A DNA stretch of 64,000 bases from Hyphomicrobiales bacterium (GTDB taxonomy: Bacteria > Pseudomonadota > Alphaproteobacteria > Rhizobiales > Beijerinckiaceae), in NCBI GenBank assembly GCA_019247605.1, contig JAFBAS010000006.1, positions 31,855-95,854 on the forward strand, given 5' to 3'. The notes beneath the pieces are model-generated. The model made no database searches. It saw only the letters and a list, made by a program, of their open reading frames with translations, and was not told the origin of the DNA. Numbering within the stretch: the first letter of the stretch is position 1; each line of letters opens with the position of its first letter. Below, piece by piece: positions 34,161 through 43,500 of the stretch. The position numbers were made by a program, and so were the translations under genes.

Positions 34161-35024
34161 CTAGTGCGCGGCCGCCCCGGCTGACTTTGCGGCCCCGGCT
34201 GGCTTTGCGGCCCCGGCTGGCTTTGCGGCCCCGGCCTTATGCGTCTTGCGGTCGAAGAAAAGAGCTTGGCTGATCACCGCCTTCAGCGTGTCGTCGTTGA
34301 ACGGCTTGGTCAAAAGGAAGGCAGGTTCCGGCTTCTCGCCCGTGAGCAACCGCTCGGGATACGCCGTGACGAACACTACCGGCACTTCGAAGGAGGTGAG
34401 GATGTCGTTCACTGCATCAAGGCCCGAGCTTCCGTCAGCAAGCTGAATATCCGCAAGGATCAGCCCAGGCTTGGCGCGCACCGCCTCGCGTACGGCTTGC
34501 TTGCGGGTGCGAGCTGTCGCCACAACCTGATGCCCAAGCCTCTCGACGACTGCCTGGATGTCCATGGCTATGACGGGCTCGTCCTCGATGATGAGGACGT
34601 CGGTCGCGATGCGCGCGGCGATCTCACGGGCAGCCTCGTCGATCAGGTCGGAAGCCTCCTCGGGAGTGCAACCCAATGCAAAGGCCGCCCGTTCCTTGTC
34701 GAACCCTTCGAGCGCGCTCAGAAGGAAGGCTACGCGCGGGCGAGGCGTGATCGCTTCGAGGCTTCGATCGGCGGTTTCCGCTAAGCTGGTTTTCTGTTCC
34801 TCATGGATTTGCACATTGAGAGGCACCGAGCCCCAAAGCGTCAAAAACACGCGATACAACCCTGCTCGGACGTCAAGACCAACGTCGATCGAATTCGGGT
34901 CGGCTACGATCGCTTCGAGCGTCGCCAGCGCGTATGCATCGCCCCCGGCCTGCGTCCCAGCGAGAGCTCGCGCGAAGCGGCGCAAGTAAGGGATGTGGGG
35001 AGAGATGGTTTCGGCGATCGACAT
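34161..35024 (-). CDS. phyR: PhyR, general stress response regulator (sigma-like plus receiver domain)
   Basis: A 287-residue regulator unique to alphaproteobacteria. Residues 1 to about 135 mimic an EcfG sigma factor (IPYLRRFARALAGTQAGGDAY, then FLLSALEGFDKERAAFALG). Residues 141-262 are a receiver with IIEDEPVIAMDI, the phospho-acceptor Asp192 in LILADIQLADG and Lys in LTKPF. When phosphorylated, PhyR binds the anti-sigma NepR and frees EcfG. nepR and ecfG, usually adjacent, are not here. The C-terminus carries an extra tail of AAKPAG repeats. An exact EcfG-type promoter lies 216 bases upstream, suggesting autoregulation. Confidence 0.95.
   Translation of the reverse strand: MSIAETISPHIPYLRRFARALAGTQAGGDAYALATLEAIVADPNSIDVGLDVRAGLYRVFLTLWGSVPLNVQIHEEQKTSLAETADRSLEAITPRPRVAFLLSALEGFDKERAAFALGCTPEEASDLIDEAAREIAARIATDVLIIEDEPVIAMDIQAVVERLGHQVVATARTRKQAVREAVRAKPGLILADIQLADGSSGLDAVNDILTSFEVPVVFVTAYPERLLTGEKPEPAFLLTKPFNDDTLKAVISQALFFDRKTHKAGAAKPAGAAKPAGAAKSAGAAAH
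34174..34235 (-). repeat. Three-copy 18-base in-frame repeat at the phyR 3' end
   Basis: Three units of 18 bases begin at 34174, 34192 and 34210 with a partial fourth; the first differs by one base. They encode AAKPAG-type hexapeptides at the PhyR C-terminus, so copy number can vary without a frameshift. Confidence 0.85.
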
Positions 35025-35239
35025 TTAGTCCCTCCATCGATCCAGCGGATCCGTCCGTTCGGATCTTTGCGCGACGAGCGGGCCGGCCCACGACCCAGCC
35101 GCGCTTCGGATGCGAACCCGACGGTTTGAGAACGGTTGTGAAATGAGAGCGTGCGGGAGCCGACAAATGCTCCTTCGCGAAAGCGGCACGGCTTCACGCC
35201 CCTCTGAACTCGACCTGTTATTGCCACGCACCCCCGCCA

Positions 35240-35264
35240 AACGCGCCAGAACCCCATAGGTTCC
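35240..35264 (-). promoter_or_regulatory. EcfG-type general-stress promoter of phyR
   Basis: Read on the minus strand, GGAAC (35264-35260), 16 bases and CGTT (35243-35240) match the EcfG consensus exactly. It points at phyR, whose start is 216 bases downstream. This fits the known autoregulation of phyR in this bacterial class. Confidence 0.75.
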
Positions 35265-35271
35265 GATTAAC

Positions 35272-35925
35272 TCAGGGCCGATTTTGATCCGCACGCTGAG
35301 GTGCTGCGGCAGAGCGCAGCGTGCGCGCGGCCTCGATCAACGCTTCCACGTCAGGGCTCATGAGAAGGGGCGAGAGCTCGCTTATCGCGGCGTCATCGAG
35401 TTCCCACCATGCCGTCTGCAAAAGCCCCGCGATCTGCATTGCCGAGAACCGCAGGCGCGCCACCCGGCCTGGGTTGCCGACCGTCACCGAATAAGGCGGG
35501 GCGTCTGCCGTTACGACCGCGCGAGCCCCGATGATGGCGCCGTGGCCAACGGTCACGCCGGCGAGAATGGCCGCGCCCGCCCCGATCCACACGTCAGATC
35601 CGATGTGCACGTTGCCGCGGCCGGGCGCCACCGGATTCACCCGAGGCACCTTCGGCCAGCGCTGCGAAAAAGCCGGAAACGGATAGGTGGTCACCCATTC
35701 CGCATGATGATTGCCGCCAAGGAAAATTTCGACATTGTCCGCGAATGAACAGAAACGCCCAATGGTCAATCGCGCCTCCTCCCCCCACCAGCGGATTTTC
35801 GGGGCCCCATAGGAATGGTCGCCGATCTCGAAGCCGTGGCGTTCCACATAAGGCGCCAAATGCAAGCGCGTCAGATTGTGCGGATTGCCACGCTGGCCGA
35901 GACGCTTGCGCAGTCGCTGAAGCAT
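35272..35925 (-). CDS. Hexapeptide-repeat acetyltransferase, CatB/xenobiotic acetyltransferase type
   Basis: A 217-residue left-handed beta-helix enzyme. The hexapeptide turns are clear (IGRFCSFADNVEIFLGG, then VHIGSDVWIGAGAAILAGV and IGARAVVTADAPPY). The loop GNHHAEW contains the likely catalytic His of the CatB/Vat group, and NPGRVARLRFS ends the helix. Members O-acetylate chloramphenicol, streptogramins or, more commonly, sugars of surface polysaccharides; the substrate here is unknown. It ends 15 bases before the SDR gene's end region, on the same strand, so it may be the last gene of that set. Confidence 0.86.
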   Translation of the reverse strand: MLQRLRKRLGQRGNPHNLTRLHLAPYVERHGFEIGDHSYGAPKIRWWGEEARLTIGRFCSFADNVEIFLGGNHHAEWVTTYPFPAFSQRWPKVPRVNPVAPGRGNVHIGSDVWIGAGAAILAGVTVGHGAIIGARAVVTADAPPYSVTVGNPGRVARLRFSAMQIAGLLQTAWWELDDAAISELSPLLMSPDVEALIEAARTLRSAAAPQRADQNRP

Positions 35926-35940
35926 TGCGGGGCGCCGCCG

Positions 35941-36690
35941 TTAGATGCAGCGCCCTCCATCGACCTCGAGCACCGCGCCCGTGATCATGGAGGCTTCATC
36001 GGAAGCGAGGAACAACGCTGCGTTCGCGATGTCCTGAGGCAGCGACAACCGCCCGAGCGGCACCGTGGCGCGGAATGCCGCGCGCTTTTCGGGCGTGTCC
36101 TCACCCATGAAGGCGGCCAGCAACGGCGTCTCGCCCGCAACTGGAGCAATCGCCACCACCCTGATCTTGTCGGGCGCGAGCTCGACGGCCATCGATTTCG
36201 ACAGAAGGTTCACGGCGCCTTTCGTCGCATTGTACCAGGCAAGGCCCGGCCGCGGCCGAATACCGGCCGTCGATCCGATGTTGATGATCACCCCGCCACC
36301 CTTCTCGCGAAAATGGGGCACGAAGGACTTCGCGGTGAGATAGATCGATTTCACGTTGACGTCGAAAACCTTGTCGAACTCCGCCTCGCTCACCTCGAGC
36401 ATCGGCTGGTTGCGATGCGTCGTGCCGGCATTGTTCACCAGGATATCGATGCGGCCGAAGGCGCGAACCGCTGCCATTGCGGCGGCCTCGACGTCGGCGG
36501 CCTGTGAGACGTCGCAACCAATGGGCAAGGCCTTTTCGCCGATCCCCTTCGCTACCACCTGCGCCTTTTGCTTCTGCAGATCGGCGATCACGACCCGCGC
36601 GCCCTCGCGCGCAAACGTCTCGGCGATCGATTGGCCGAAGCCTTGCGCCGCCCCTGTCACGAAAGCGGTCTTGCCCTCGAGTCTAGCCAT
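35941..36690 (-). CDS. Short-chain dehydrogenase/reductase (SDR), 249 residues
   Basis: Classical SDR with the NAD(P) motif TGAAQGFGQSIA, the NNAG strand and the catalytic Ser-Tyr-Lys in IGSTAGIRP and WYNATKGAVN. The Asp in VVIADLQK after the second strand favours NAD over NADP. The ATG at 36690 is preceded by GGGAGATCGC on the minus strand; the frame extends further but without family homology. It lies between the acetyltransferase and the TauE-type gene on the same strand, and may act on a hydroxy acid or related compound; the substrate is not known. Confidence 0.9.
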   Translation of the reverse strand: MARLEGKTAFVTGAAQGFGQSIAETFAREGARVVIADLQKQKAQVVAKGIGEKALPIGCDVSQAADVEAAAMAAVRAFGRIDILVNNAGTTHRNQPMLEVSEAEFDKVFDVNVKSIYLTAKSFVPHFREKGGGVIINIGSTAGIRPRPGLAWYNATKGAVNLLSKSMAVELAPDKIRVVAIAPVAGETPLLAAFMGEDTPEKRAAFRATVPLGRLSLPQDIANAALFLASDEASMITGAVLEVDGGRCI

Positions 36691-36836
36691 GCGATCTCCC
36701 TCACGCCATCTTTTGAACCGGCCTCTTCGCACATCAGCTCGCGGCTCTTTTCGCCGGATCCTTCCATTCATAGACGCATTATCCACAAATCTTGAAGATG
36801 TCGCGAGATCTCTCGGGCAAGGACGCCATGCAGCGA

Positions 36837-37607
36837 TCAGGACATCGCCCTAGCCGCGTCAATAATGAGCTTCAGCCCGACCATGATCATCAGCCAGTAG
36901 CTGAACAGGTAGAAGCGTTCGCTCGAGAATCGCCGCACCAGGACGACCCCCAACCACGTCGTCGCGATGGCGAGCGGGAAGAGGACCAGGGACGTGGCGA
37001 GATTGGCTCGTGTAATCTGGCCGAGCGCAAGGTAGGGAATGACCTTTACCCAATTCACGAAGGCGAAAAACAGCACGCTTGTGCCAACGAACACGCGCGC
37101 CTCGAGACGTTGTGGCATGACATAAATCTGATAGGGCGGGCTTCCCGCATGCGAGATCATGCTCGTGAACCCGGACAGCGCTCCCCAAAACCAACCCGCG
37201 GCCCGGCTCGGCCGGCGTGTCGGCGTGTTGCTTGAGCTGCGCAGCCAAAGCTGGCGCAAGCCGAAGACGAGCGAGATGCCGCCCACGGCGAGCCCGACCG
37301 CCGCTTCCGGCAATCGCGACGCCAAGAGATAGCCGGCAAGGACGCCGATGACCGCTCCGGGAGCGAGCACCTTGAGGTTGAATGCGTCCCAATGGCGCCG
37401 GTAGACATAGATGCTGTAGATGTCTTGCACGATGAGGATGGGCAAGACGATCGAGGCCGCCTGCACGGGTGGGATGACAAGGGCGACGATCGGTGTTGCC
37501 AGAGTGCCGATGCCGGCGAAGCCCCCTTTCGCCAAACCCAAGAGCGTGACCGCTGGAATCGCGGCGAAATAGAACCACGGATCGAGAATCATCGCCGGCT
37601 GTTTCAC
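36837..37607 (-). CDS. TauE/SafE family membrane exporter
   Basis: A 256-residue inner-membrane protein with about eight helices. It has the family's GLAKGGFAGIGTLATP motif in the first repeat and GFTSMISHAGSPPYQIYVMPQ in the second. TauE/SafE proteins export sulfite, sulfoacetate or other organic anions. The start overlaps the stop of the racemase-family gene upstream (ATGA), so the two are cotranscribed and probably linked in function: the exporter may carry the substrate or product of that enzyme. Confidence 0.88.
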   Translation of the reverse strand: MKQPAMILDPWFYFAAIPAVTLLGLAKGGFAGIGTLATPIVALVIPPVQAASIVLPILIVQDIYSIYVYRRHWDAFNLKVLAPGAVIGVLAGYLLASRLPEAAVGLAVGGISLVFGLRQLWLRSSSNTPTRRPSRAAGWFWGALSGFTSMISHAGSPPYQIYVMPQRLEARVFVGTSVLFFAFVNWVKVIPYLALGQITRANLATSLVLFPLAIATTWLGVVLVRRFSSERFYLFSYWLMIMVGLKLIIDAARAMS

Positions 37608-38371
37608 CGCTCACGCGAGGACCGCGGCGCGCTCGCCGGGTGGCCGAAATCGCGAGGTTCGAGCCCGGCGTGAAACCACGCCATGAAGCTTACGACATCG
37701 AACACAGGGCGCCGAAGCCGGTCCGAGAGGGCGCGTGCATAAGGTGCCATATTGGTGCATTCGAGCAGCACGGCCCCGACCGCGGGGTAACGTGTCACCA
37801 GCTCGTCTCCGGCCGCGAGAATGTCGCGTTCGGCGGCAGCGACATCAAGGCTCTCCTCATCGCCGAGGATGGCGCGGGTGAACTCCTCCCCCCTTTCCGT
37901 TCCGACCACCGGGGTGTTTTCAGCCGCTCCAGCCTTCAACAGGTGCTCCTTGGTGAGCGAGGCCGCCGATATGGTGAGAACGCCGACACACCGACCAGGC
38001 GGCAGCGTCGCCTGGATGAGTGGTGCCTGCATAAGGCTCGAGGTGGCGACCGGGACGCCGACATGGGAAGAAAGCTCCGCCTGGAATAACGACAGGAAGC
38101 CGCAATTCGTTGTGATGCCGTCCGCGCCGAGCTCGACGAGATCCCGGGCTGCCTCGAGAAAGGCCTCGAGAAGCCCCTTGGCGCGCTCGCGAACCACGCG
38201 ATGGGGCGACGCCCCGCGCACCACCCTGTAGAGGACTGGGAAAGGCCAAGTGGCCGCGTTGCCCATATCGCCGGGAATGCGAGGAAACCGGGCTTCGAGC
38301 ATCAAGACGCCGAGCTTCGCGCCATAGACGGCCTTGCCGCCATGAGCCACGCGGTTTTCACTGTCGGTCAT
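37604..38371 (-). CDS. Aspartate/glutamate racemase-family protein
   Basis: A 255-residue protein of the Asp/Glu/hydantoin racemase superfamily. The two catalytic cysteines of the pseudo-symmetric fold are both present, in TTNCGFLSLFQ and LLECTNMAPY. Relatives act as amino-acid racemases, maleate isomerase or arylmalonate decarboxylase; the VGVLTISAASLTKEHL segment fits the general fold and does not decide. It heads a minus-strand unit with TauE-type exporter and SDR, and is divergent from the MetE-like gene with 133 bases between the starts. Confidence 0.82.
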   Translation of the reverse strand: MTDSENRVAHGGKAVYGAKLGVLMLEARFPRIPGDMGNAATWPFPVLYRVVRGASPHRVVRERAKGLLEAFLEAARDLVELGADGITTNCGFLSLFQAELSSHVGVPVATSSLMQAPLIQATLPPGRCVGVLTISAASLTKEHLLKAGAAENTPVVGTERGEEFTRAILGDEESLDVAAAERDILAAGDELVTRYPAVGAVLLECTNMAPYARALSDRLRRPVFDVVSFMAWFHAGLEPRDFGHPASAPRSSRER

Positions 38372-38504
38372 GTGCCTCGATATCCCAAGCCCTGCTTGCG
38401 CAACTCCATCTCACGTGCAGCCCCTGCGAAATGGCTCGTTGAGGGAGCTTGGCGACGCGGCGCCACCGTGCTTAACACCGATCGCAGCCGATGAGGAACC
38501 CGAC

Positions 38505-39614
38505 ATGCAACGCTCGATCCCGCCTTTTCGCGCCGATCATGTGGGCAGCCTTCTGCGCCCTCCGCAGGTGAAAGCGGCAAGAGCGAAGCGCGAAAAAGGT
38601 GAGATCGGTGCCGCCGAGCTCAAGGCTGTCGAGGACGAGGCAATCCGGCGCCTCATCGCCAAACAAGAGGAAATCGGGCTGTCGGGCATCACGGACGGAG
38701 AGTGCCGCCGCTCCTGGTGGCACTACGATTTCCTCGGCGCGCTCGACGGGGTCCAGATGGTACCGGTCGAGCACGGCATCCGCTTTGCCGGCGTCGAGAC
38801 GAAGGCCGAAGCGCCGCGTGTGGTGGGGAGGATCGGCTTTAGCCATCATCCCTTCATCGAACATTTCAAATTCCTGAGGGCGAACACGAACAAGACGCCG
38901 AAGATGACCATTCCGGGACCCTCGATGCTCCACTATCGAGGCGGCCGGAAGATGATCAACATGGGCATCTATCCGCGCATGGAGGAGTTCTATGCGGATC
39001 TCGGGGCCGCCTACAACAAGGCCGTGAAGGCTTTCTACGACGTCGGCTGCCGCTATCTCCAACTCGACGACATCAGCTTTGCCTATCTGTGCGATCCCGA
39101 GCAGCGCAGGATGCTGAGCGAGCGCGGCGACGACCCGGAAAGACAGCCACAGATCTATGCGGGCATGGTGCGCGAAGCCCTCAAGGACAAGCCCAAAGAC
39201 CTCGTCATCAGCATGCATCTGTGCCGCGGCAATTTCCGCTCGACCTTCGTGGCGTCGGGCGGATACGAGCCGATTGCCGACACCTTGTTCAACACCATGC
39301 CGGTCGACGGCTATTTCATGGAATGGGACACGGAGCGTTCCGGCGGGTTCGAGCCCTTGCGCTTCCTGCCGAAAGGCAAGAGCGTGGTGCTCGGGCTCGT
39401 GACTTCGAAGACGGGCACACTCGAACGCAAGGCAGATATCCTGCGCCGCATCGAGGAGGCGCAAAAATACGCTTCCATTGACCAGCTCTGCCTCTCGCCG
39501 CAATGCGGCTTCGCATCGACCGAGGAGGGCAATACGCTCGCAGAAGACGAGCAGTGGAAGAAGCTTTCGCTCATCGTCGAAATTTCGAGGGAGGTGTGGG
39601 GCCGACAGGCTTGA
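38505..39614 (+). CDS. MetE-like cobalamin-independent methyl/alkyltransferase (C-terminal core only)
   Basis: A 369-residue protein equal to the catalytic half of MetE. The zinc site is intact: His238 and Cys240 in MHLCRGNF, and Cys334 in SPQCGF. FRADHVGSLLRP at the start and GITDGECRRSWW are typical. It lacks the N-terminal half of true MetE (about 750 residues). Short members of this family include core-MetE methyltransferases and epoxyalkane:coenzyme M transferase, so methionine synthesis is not assured. The ATG at 38505 is chosen by homology. NIPSNAP and ABM genes follow within 500 bases, a setting that suggests a catabolic or demethylating pathway. Confidence 0.87.
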   Translation: MQRSIPPFRADHVGSLLRPPQVKAARAKREKGEIGAAELKAVEDEAIRRLIAKQEEIGLSGITDGECRRSWWHYDFLGALDGVQMVPVEHGIRFAGVETKAEAPRVVGRIGFSHHPFIEHFKFLRANTNKTPKMTIPGPSMLHYRGGRKMINMGIYPRMEEFYADLGAAYNKAVKAFYDVGCRYLQLDDISFAYLCDPEQRRMLSERGDDPERQPQIYAGMVREALKDKPKDLVISMHLCRGNFRSTFVASGGYEPIADTLFNTMPVDGYFMEWDTERSGGFEPLRFLPKGKSVVLGLVTSKTGTLERKADILRRIEEAQKYASIDQLCLSPQCGFASTEEGNTLAEDEQWKKLSLIVEISREVWGRQA

Positions 39615-39760
39615 AGGTGCGGCGCAGGAACGCTGTCGCGCATCCTATGAGCAATCGGGTCGCTCATCCACGCCCTTTCATGTCGGCATGCTTCGCCGCG
39701 GGCCGAAACGTTCGTCGCGCGACACGGGCATGATCGGGCCTCACCAATCCGGAGGCTGCC

Positions 39761-40066
39761 ATGACGATCACTGCCTTCATTCGCTACGAGCTCGACCCTT
39801 TCAAGCGCAATCTCTTCGAGGAATATGCTCGACGCTGGCTCACCATCATCCCGCGATGCGGTGGCGATCTAAAAGGATATTTCATGCCCCATGAGGGCAC
39901 CAACAACATTGCTTTCGCGCTGATCTCCTTTGCGAGCCTTGCGGCTTACGAGGCCTATCGCGCCCGGCTCAAGGAGGATGCGGATGGGCTCGAGAACTTC
40001 CGCTTCGCCGAGGAGCATCGCTTCATCCTGGCCGAAGAGCGAACTTTTCTGCGTCAAGTGGTTTGA
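39761..40066 (+). CDS. NIPSNAP family protein, single domain
   Basis: A 101-residue ferredoxin-like fold protein, [26 protein letters not shown] at the start (given in pieces: [11 protein letters not shown], then FEEYARRW) and [18 protein letters not shown] in the middle. This is the normal size of bacterial NIPSNAP proteins, often annotated as NIPSNAP family-containing with unknown biochemistry. It follows the MetE-like gene and is 15 bases before the ABM gene, so the latter two are cotranscribed. Confidence 0.85.
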   Translation: MTITAFIRYELDPFKRNLFEEYARRWLTIIPRCGGDLKGYFMPHEGTNNIAFALISFASLAAYEAYRARLKEDADGLENFRFAEEHRFILAEERTFLRQVV

Positions 40067-40081
40067 GCCGAGGAGAGTTGA

Positions 40082-40426
40082 ATGATCGCCGTGATCTTCG
40101 AGGTTCGTCCGAAGCCTGGACGCCGAGAGGAATATCTCGGCCTTGCCGCGCAATTGCGGCCTTTGCTCGAAAAGATCGACGGCTTTGTTTCAGTCGAGCG
40201 CTTCGAGAGCCTCTCCGAGCCCGGCAAAATACTCTCGTTGTCGTTCTTCCGCGACGAGAAGGCCATCGAGGCTTGGCGCAACACCGAGAGCCACCGCCGC
40301 GTTCAGCGCAAAGGACGCGAGGAAGTTTTTGAAAACTACCGACTGCGCATCGCCGGCGTGATCCGCGACTATGGCCTTAATGAGCGCGACGAGGCGCCGC
40401 CCGACAGCCGCGCCTCGCACGGATAG
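40082..40426 (+). CDS. Antibiotic-biosynthesis-monooxygenase (ABM) domain protein
   Basis: A 114-residue dimeric ferredoxin-like protein with the ABM pattern: IAVIFEVRPKPGRREEYL at the start and FVSVERFESLSEPGKILSLSFFRDEKAIEAWRN-type core (segments FVSVERFESL and DEKAIEAWRN). Members include heme-degrading IsdG-type enzymes, quinol monooxygenases and stress proteins. It has GAGGAGAGTTG just before ATG 40082. The role is probably oxidation or binding of a small aromatic compound, but this is not shown. Confidence 0.86.
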   Translation: MIAVIFEVRPKPGRREEYLGLAAQLRPLLEKIDGFVSVERFESLSEPGKILSLSFFRDEKAIEAWRNTESHRRVQRKGREEVFENYRLRIAGVIRDYGLNERDEAPPDSRASHG

Positions 40427-40567
40427 GGAACGAAGCGAGCAAGGTGGCGTCTTCGAGACGGCGGCCCCACATGTTTCATGCTCCCGCATGCTGCCGGCGA
40501 TGCGAAAAAGGATGATCCAGGCGATGAAGCGGCTTAGAAGGGAGCGGCAGCGGACAAGGCGAATCTC

Positions 40568-43500
40568 ATGACCTCGACCTCTCGCCCGGTGGGCAAAGGC
40601 GATCACATCTTTCTGGTGGATGGCTCATCCTTCATCTTCCGGGCTTATTTCCAGTCGATGAACCAGGATCGAAAATACAATTACCGCTCGGATGGCCTCC
40701 CGACCGGCGCGATCCGCCTCTTCGCGACCAAGCTCATGCAGTTCGTCAAGGAGGGCGCGGGGGGCGTTATCCCCACTCATCTCGCCATCATCTTCGACAA
40801 ATCCGAGAATTCCTTTCGCAAGGAGCTCTACCCGCCTTACAAGTCCAATCGCTCCGATCCACCCCCAGACCTGATCCCGCAATTTCCGCTGATGCGCGAG
40901 GCTGTGCGGGCCTTCGGCCTTTTTCCCGTGGAGCAAGACCGCTACGAAGCCGACGACTTGATCGCGACGTACACGCGTATCGCGGTCGAGCGCGGCGCGG
41001 ACGTCACCATCATCTCGGCCGACAAGGACTTGATGCAGCTCATCAAGCCGGGCGTCTCGATGTATGACCCTGCCTCGGGAGACGCGAAGAGCAAGACATA
41101 CCGGCCGGAACGACGCATCGGACGCGAAGAGGTGCTCGCCTATTTTGGCGTCGAGCCCGGGAAGGTGATCGACGTTCAGGCACTTGCCGGCGACTCGACC
41201 GATAACGTGCCCGGTGTACGCGGCATCGGGGTAAAGACCGCGGCCCAGCTGCTCAGCGAATACGGCGACCTCGAATCCTTGCTGGCGCGGGCAGGCGAGA
41301 TCAAGCAGCCGAAGCGCCGCGAGGCGTTGCTCGAGAACGCCGAGCTCGCGCGCATCTCCAAAAAGCTCGTGACGCTCGTCGAGGATGTCACCCTCGAGAC
41401 CCCACTGGACGATCTCGCCTTGCGCGCCCCTCCAGCTGTGCCGCTCCTCGCCTTTCTCAAAGCGATGGAATTCACCACGATCACGCGGCGCGTGGCCGAG
41501 CTTTACGGGATAGACGCGAACGAAGTGGAAGCGGACACGCGTCTGAAGATCGGCGGCTCCGCCGATCCGCGCGCTCTCATGCCGGCGACTCTGGGCGAAA
41601 CCCCAAATGGGGGCGCGGCGACCGGCGCGGTTGAGCTGGCCGCCGCCCCCCAGGGTGCGCCCGTCGCCGAGCTTGAGGGCCCCTCGCCAAAGCCCGCGCT
41701 ACCGGCCCCGAGCCCTTCGCCCACCACGCTTGCAGCCGAACGACAGGCAGAGGCGGCGCAGAGCAAAATCGACCCTGCGGCTTATGTGACTGTTTCCGGC
41801 CTCGAAGAGCTTGCCGCCTGGGTTGCGGCGGCGACGGAGGCGGGCGTCGTTGCGGTCCACACCGAAACCTCTTCGCCCGATGCGATGCAAGCCGAGCTCG
41901 TCGGCATCGCGCTTGCGATTGCGCCCGGCCGCGCCTGCTACATACCCCTCGGCCATCGCGCCGAGGGGGAGGATGGCGGCTTGTTCGATGGCGGGCTCGC
42001 GCCTGGACAGATCGAAGCTCGCGTGGCGCTCGCCCGCCTGAAGCCCTTGTTCGAAGATACGAGCGTGGTGAAGCTCGGGCACAACCTCAAAAATGATTGG
42101 CTCGTGCTCGCTCAGCGTGGCATCGAAGTCACGCCCTGCGACGATACGATGCTCATGTCCTATGTGCTTGATTCCGGGCGCGGCAATCACGGCGTCGATG
42201 ATCTGGCGGAGCGCTGGCTCGGTCACAAACGCACGATTCCGCCGGAGGTTGCGGAACCGAAAAAGCGCGGGATTGGCCTTGCGCGCCTGCCGATCGAACG
42301 CGCCGCGCGCCATGGCGCCGAAGAAGCGGACATCATGTTTCGCATGGGGCGTCTCTTCAAGCCGCGCCTCGTCGCGCGGCATCTGAGTACGGTCTACGAG
42401 ACGCTGGAGCGCCCGTTGGTGGCGGTGCTGGCGCGCATGGAACGGCGCGGCATTGCCACCGACTCCCAGATTCTGTCTCGGCTTTCGAGCGAATTCGCGC
42501 AAGGCATGGCGCGGCTCGAAGGTGAGATCAACGCCCTTGCCGGCGAGAGCTTCAACCTCGGCTCCCCCAAGCAACTCGGCGACATTCTCTTCGGCAAGAT
42601 GGGCCTCCCAGGCGGCACCAAAACCAAGACCGGCGCCTGGTCGACCTCGGCGCGCGCGCTCGACGATCTTGCCGAGCAGGGCCATGAGCTTCCCCGACGC
42701 ATCCTCGAATGGCGTCAGCTTTCCAAGCTCAAATCGACATACACGGATGCCTTGCCGGGTTTCGTGAACCCGCAAACGCACCGGGTCCACACCTCGTTCG
42801 CGCTCGCCGCGACCACGACGGGGCGACTCTCGTCCTCGGAACCCAATTTGCAGAACATTCCCATCCGCACCGAGGAAGGTCGGCGAATCCGCACGGCGTT
42901 CGTGGCGACGAAAGGCCACAAGCTCGTCTCCGCCGATTATTCCCAGATCGAACTGCGCATCCTCGCGCACATCGCCGACATCCCACAATTGCGCAAAGCC
43001 TTCGCGGATGGGCTCGACATTCACGCGATGACCGCGTCCGAGATGTTCAGCGTGCCGATCGAAGGCATGCCACCCGAGGTGCGCCGGCGCGCCAAGGCCA
43101 TCAACTTCGGCATCATCTATGGCATCTCCGCGTTTGGCCTGGCCAACCAGCTCAGCATTCCGCGCGAGGAAGCCGGCCTCTACATCCGCAAGTATTTCGA
43201 GCGCTTCCCGGGTATCCGAGACTACATGGAGACCACGAAACGCGCTTGCCGCGACACCGGCTTCGTCACCACGATCTTTGGGCGCAAATGCAATTATCCG
43301 GCGATCCGCTCCTCGAACCCGTCCGAGCGCTCTTTCATGGAACGCGCCGCCATCAATGCGCCCATTCAAGGATCGGCGGCCGACATCATCCGCCGCGCCA
43401 TGATCCGCATGGACGAAGCGCTCGAGAAAGCGGGGCTCGCGGCAAGGATGCTGCTTCAGGTCCATGACGAGCTGGTGTTCGAGGTCCCTGATGGCGAGGT

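Noticed and set aside
34174..34235. Possible CRISPR-like or intergenic repeat
   Set aside because: The 18-base repeats have no spacers and lie in frame inside phyR, encoding a hexapeptide tail.
40431..40455. Possible EcfG promoter before polA
   Set aside because: GGAAC-N16-CGTC has one mismatch in the -10 and polA is not expected to be a stress gene; judged chance.
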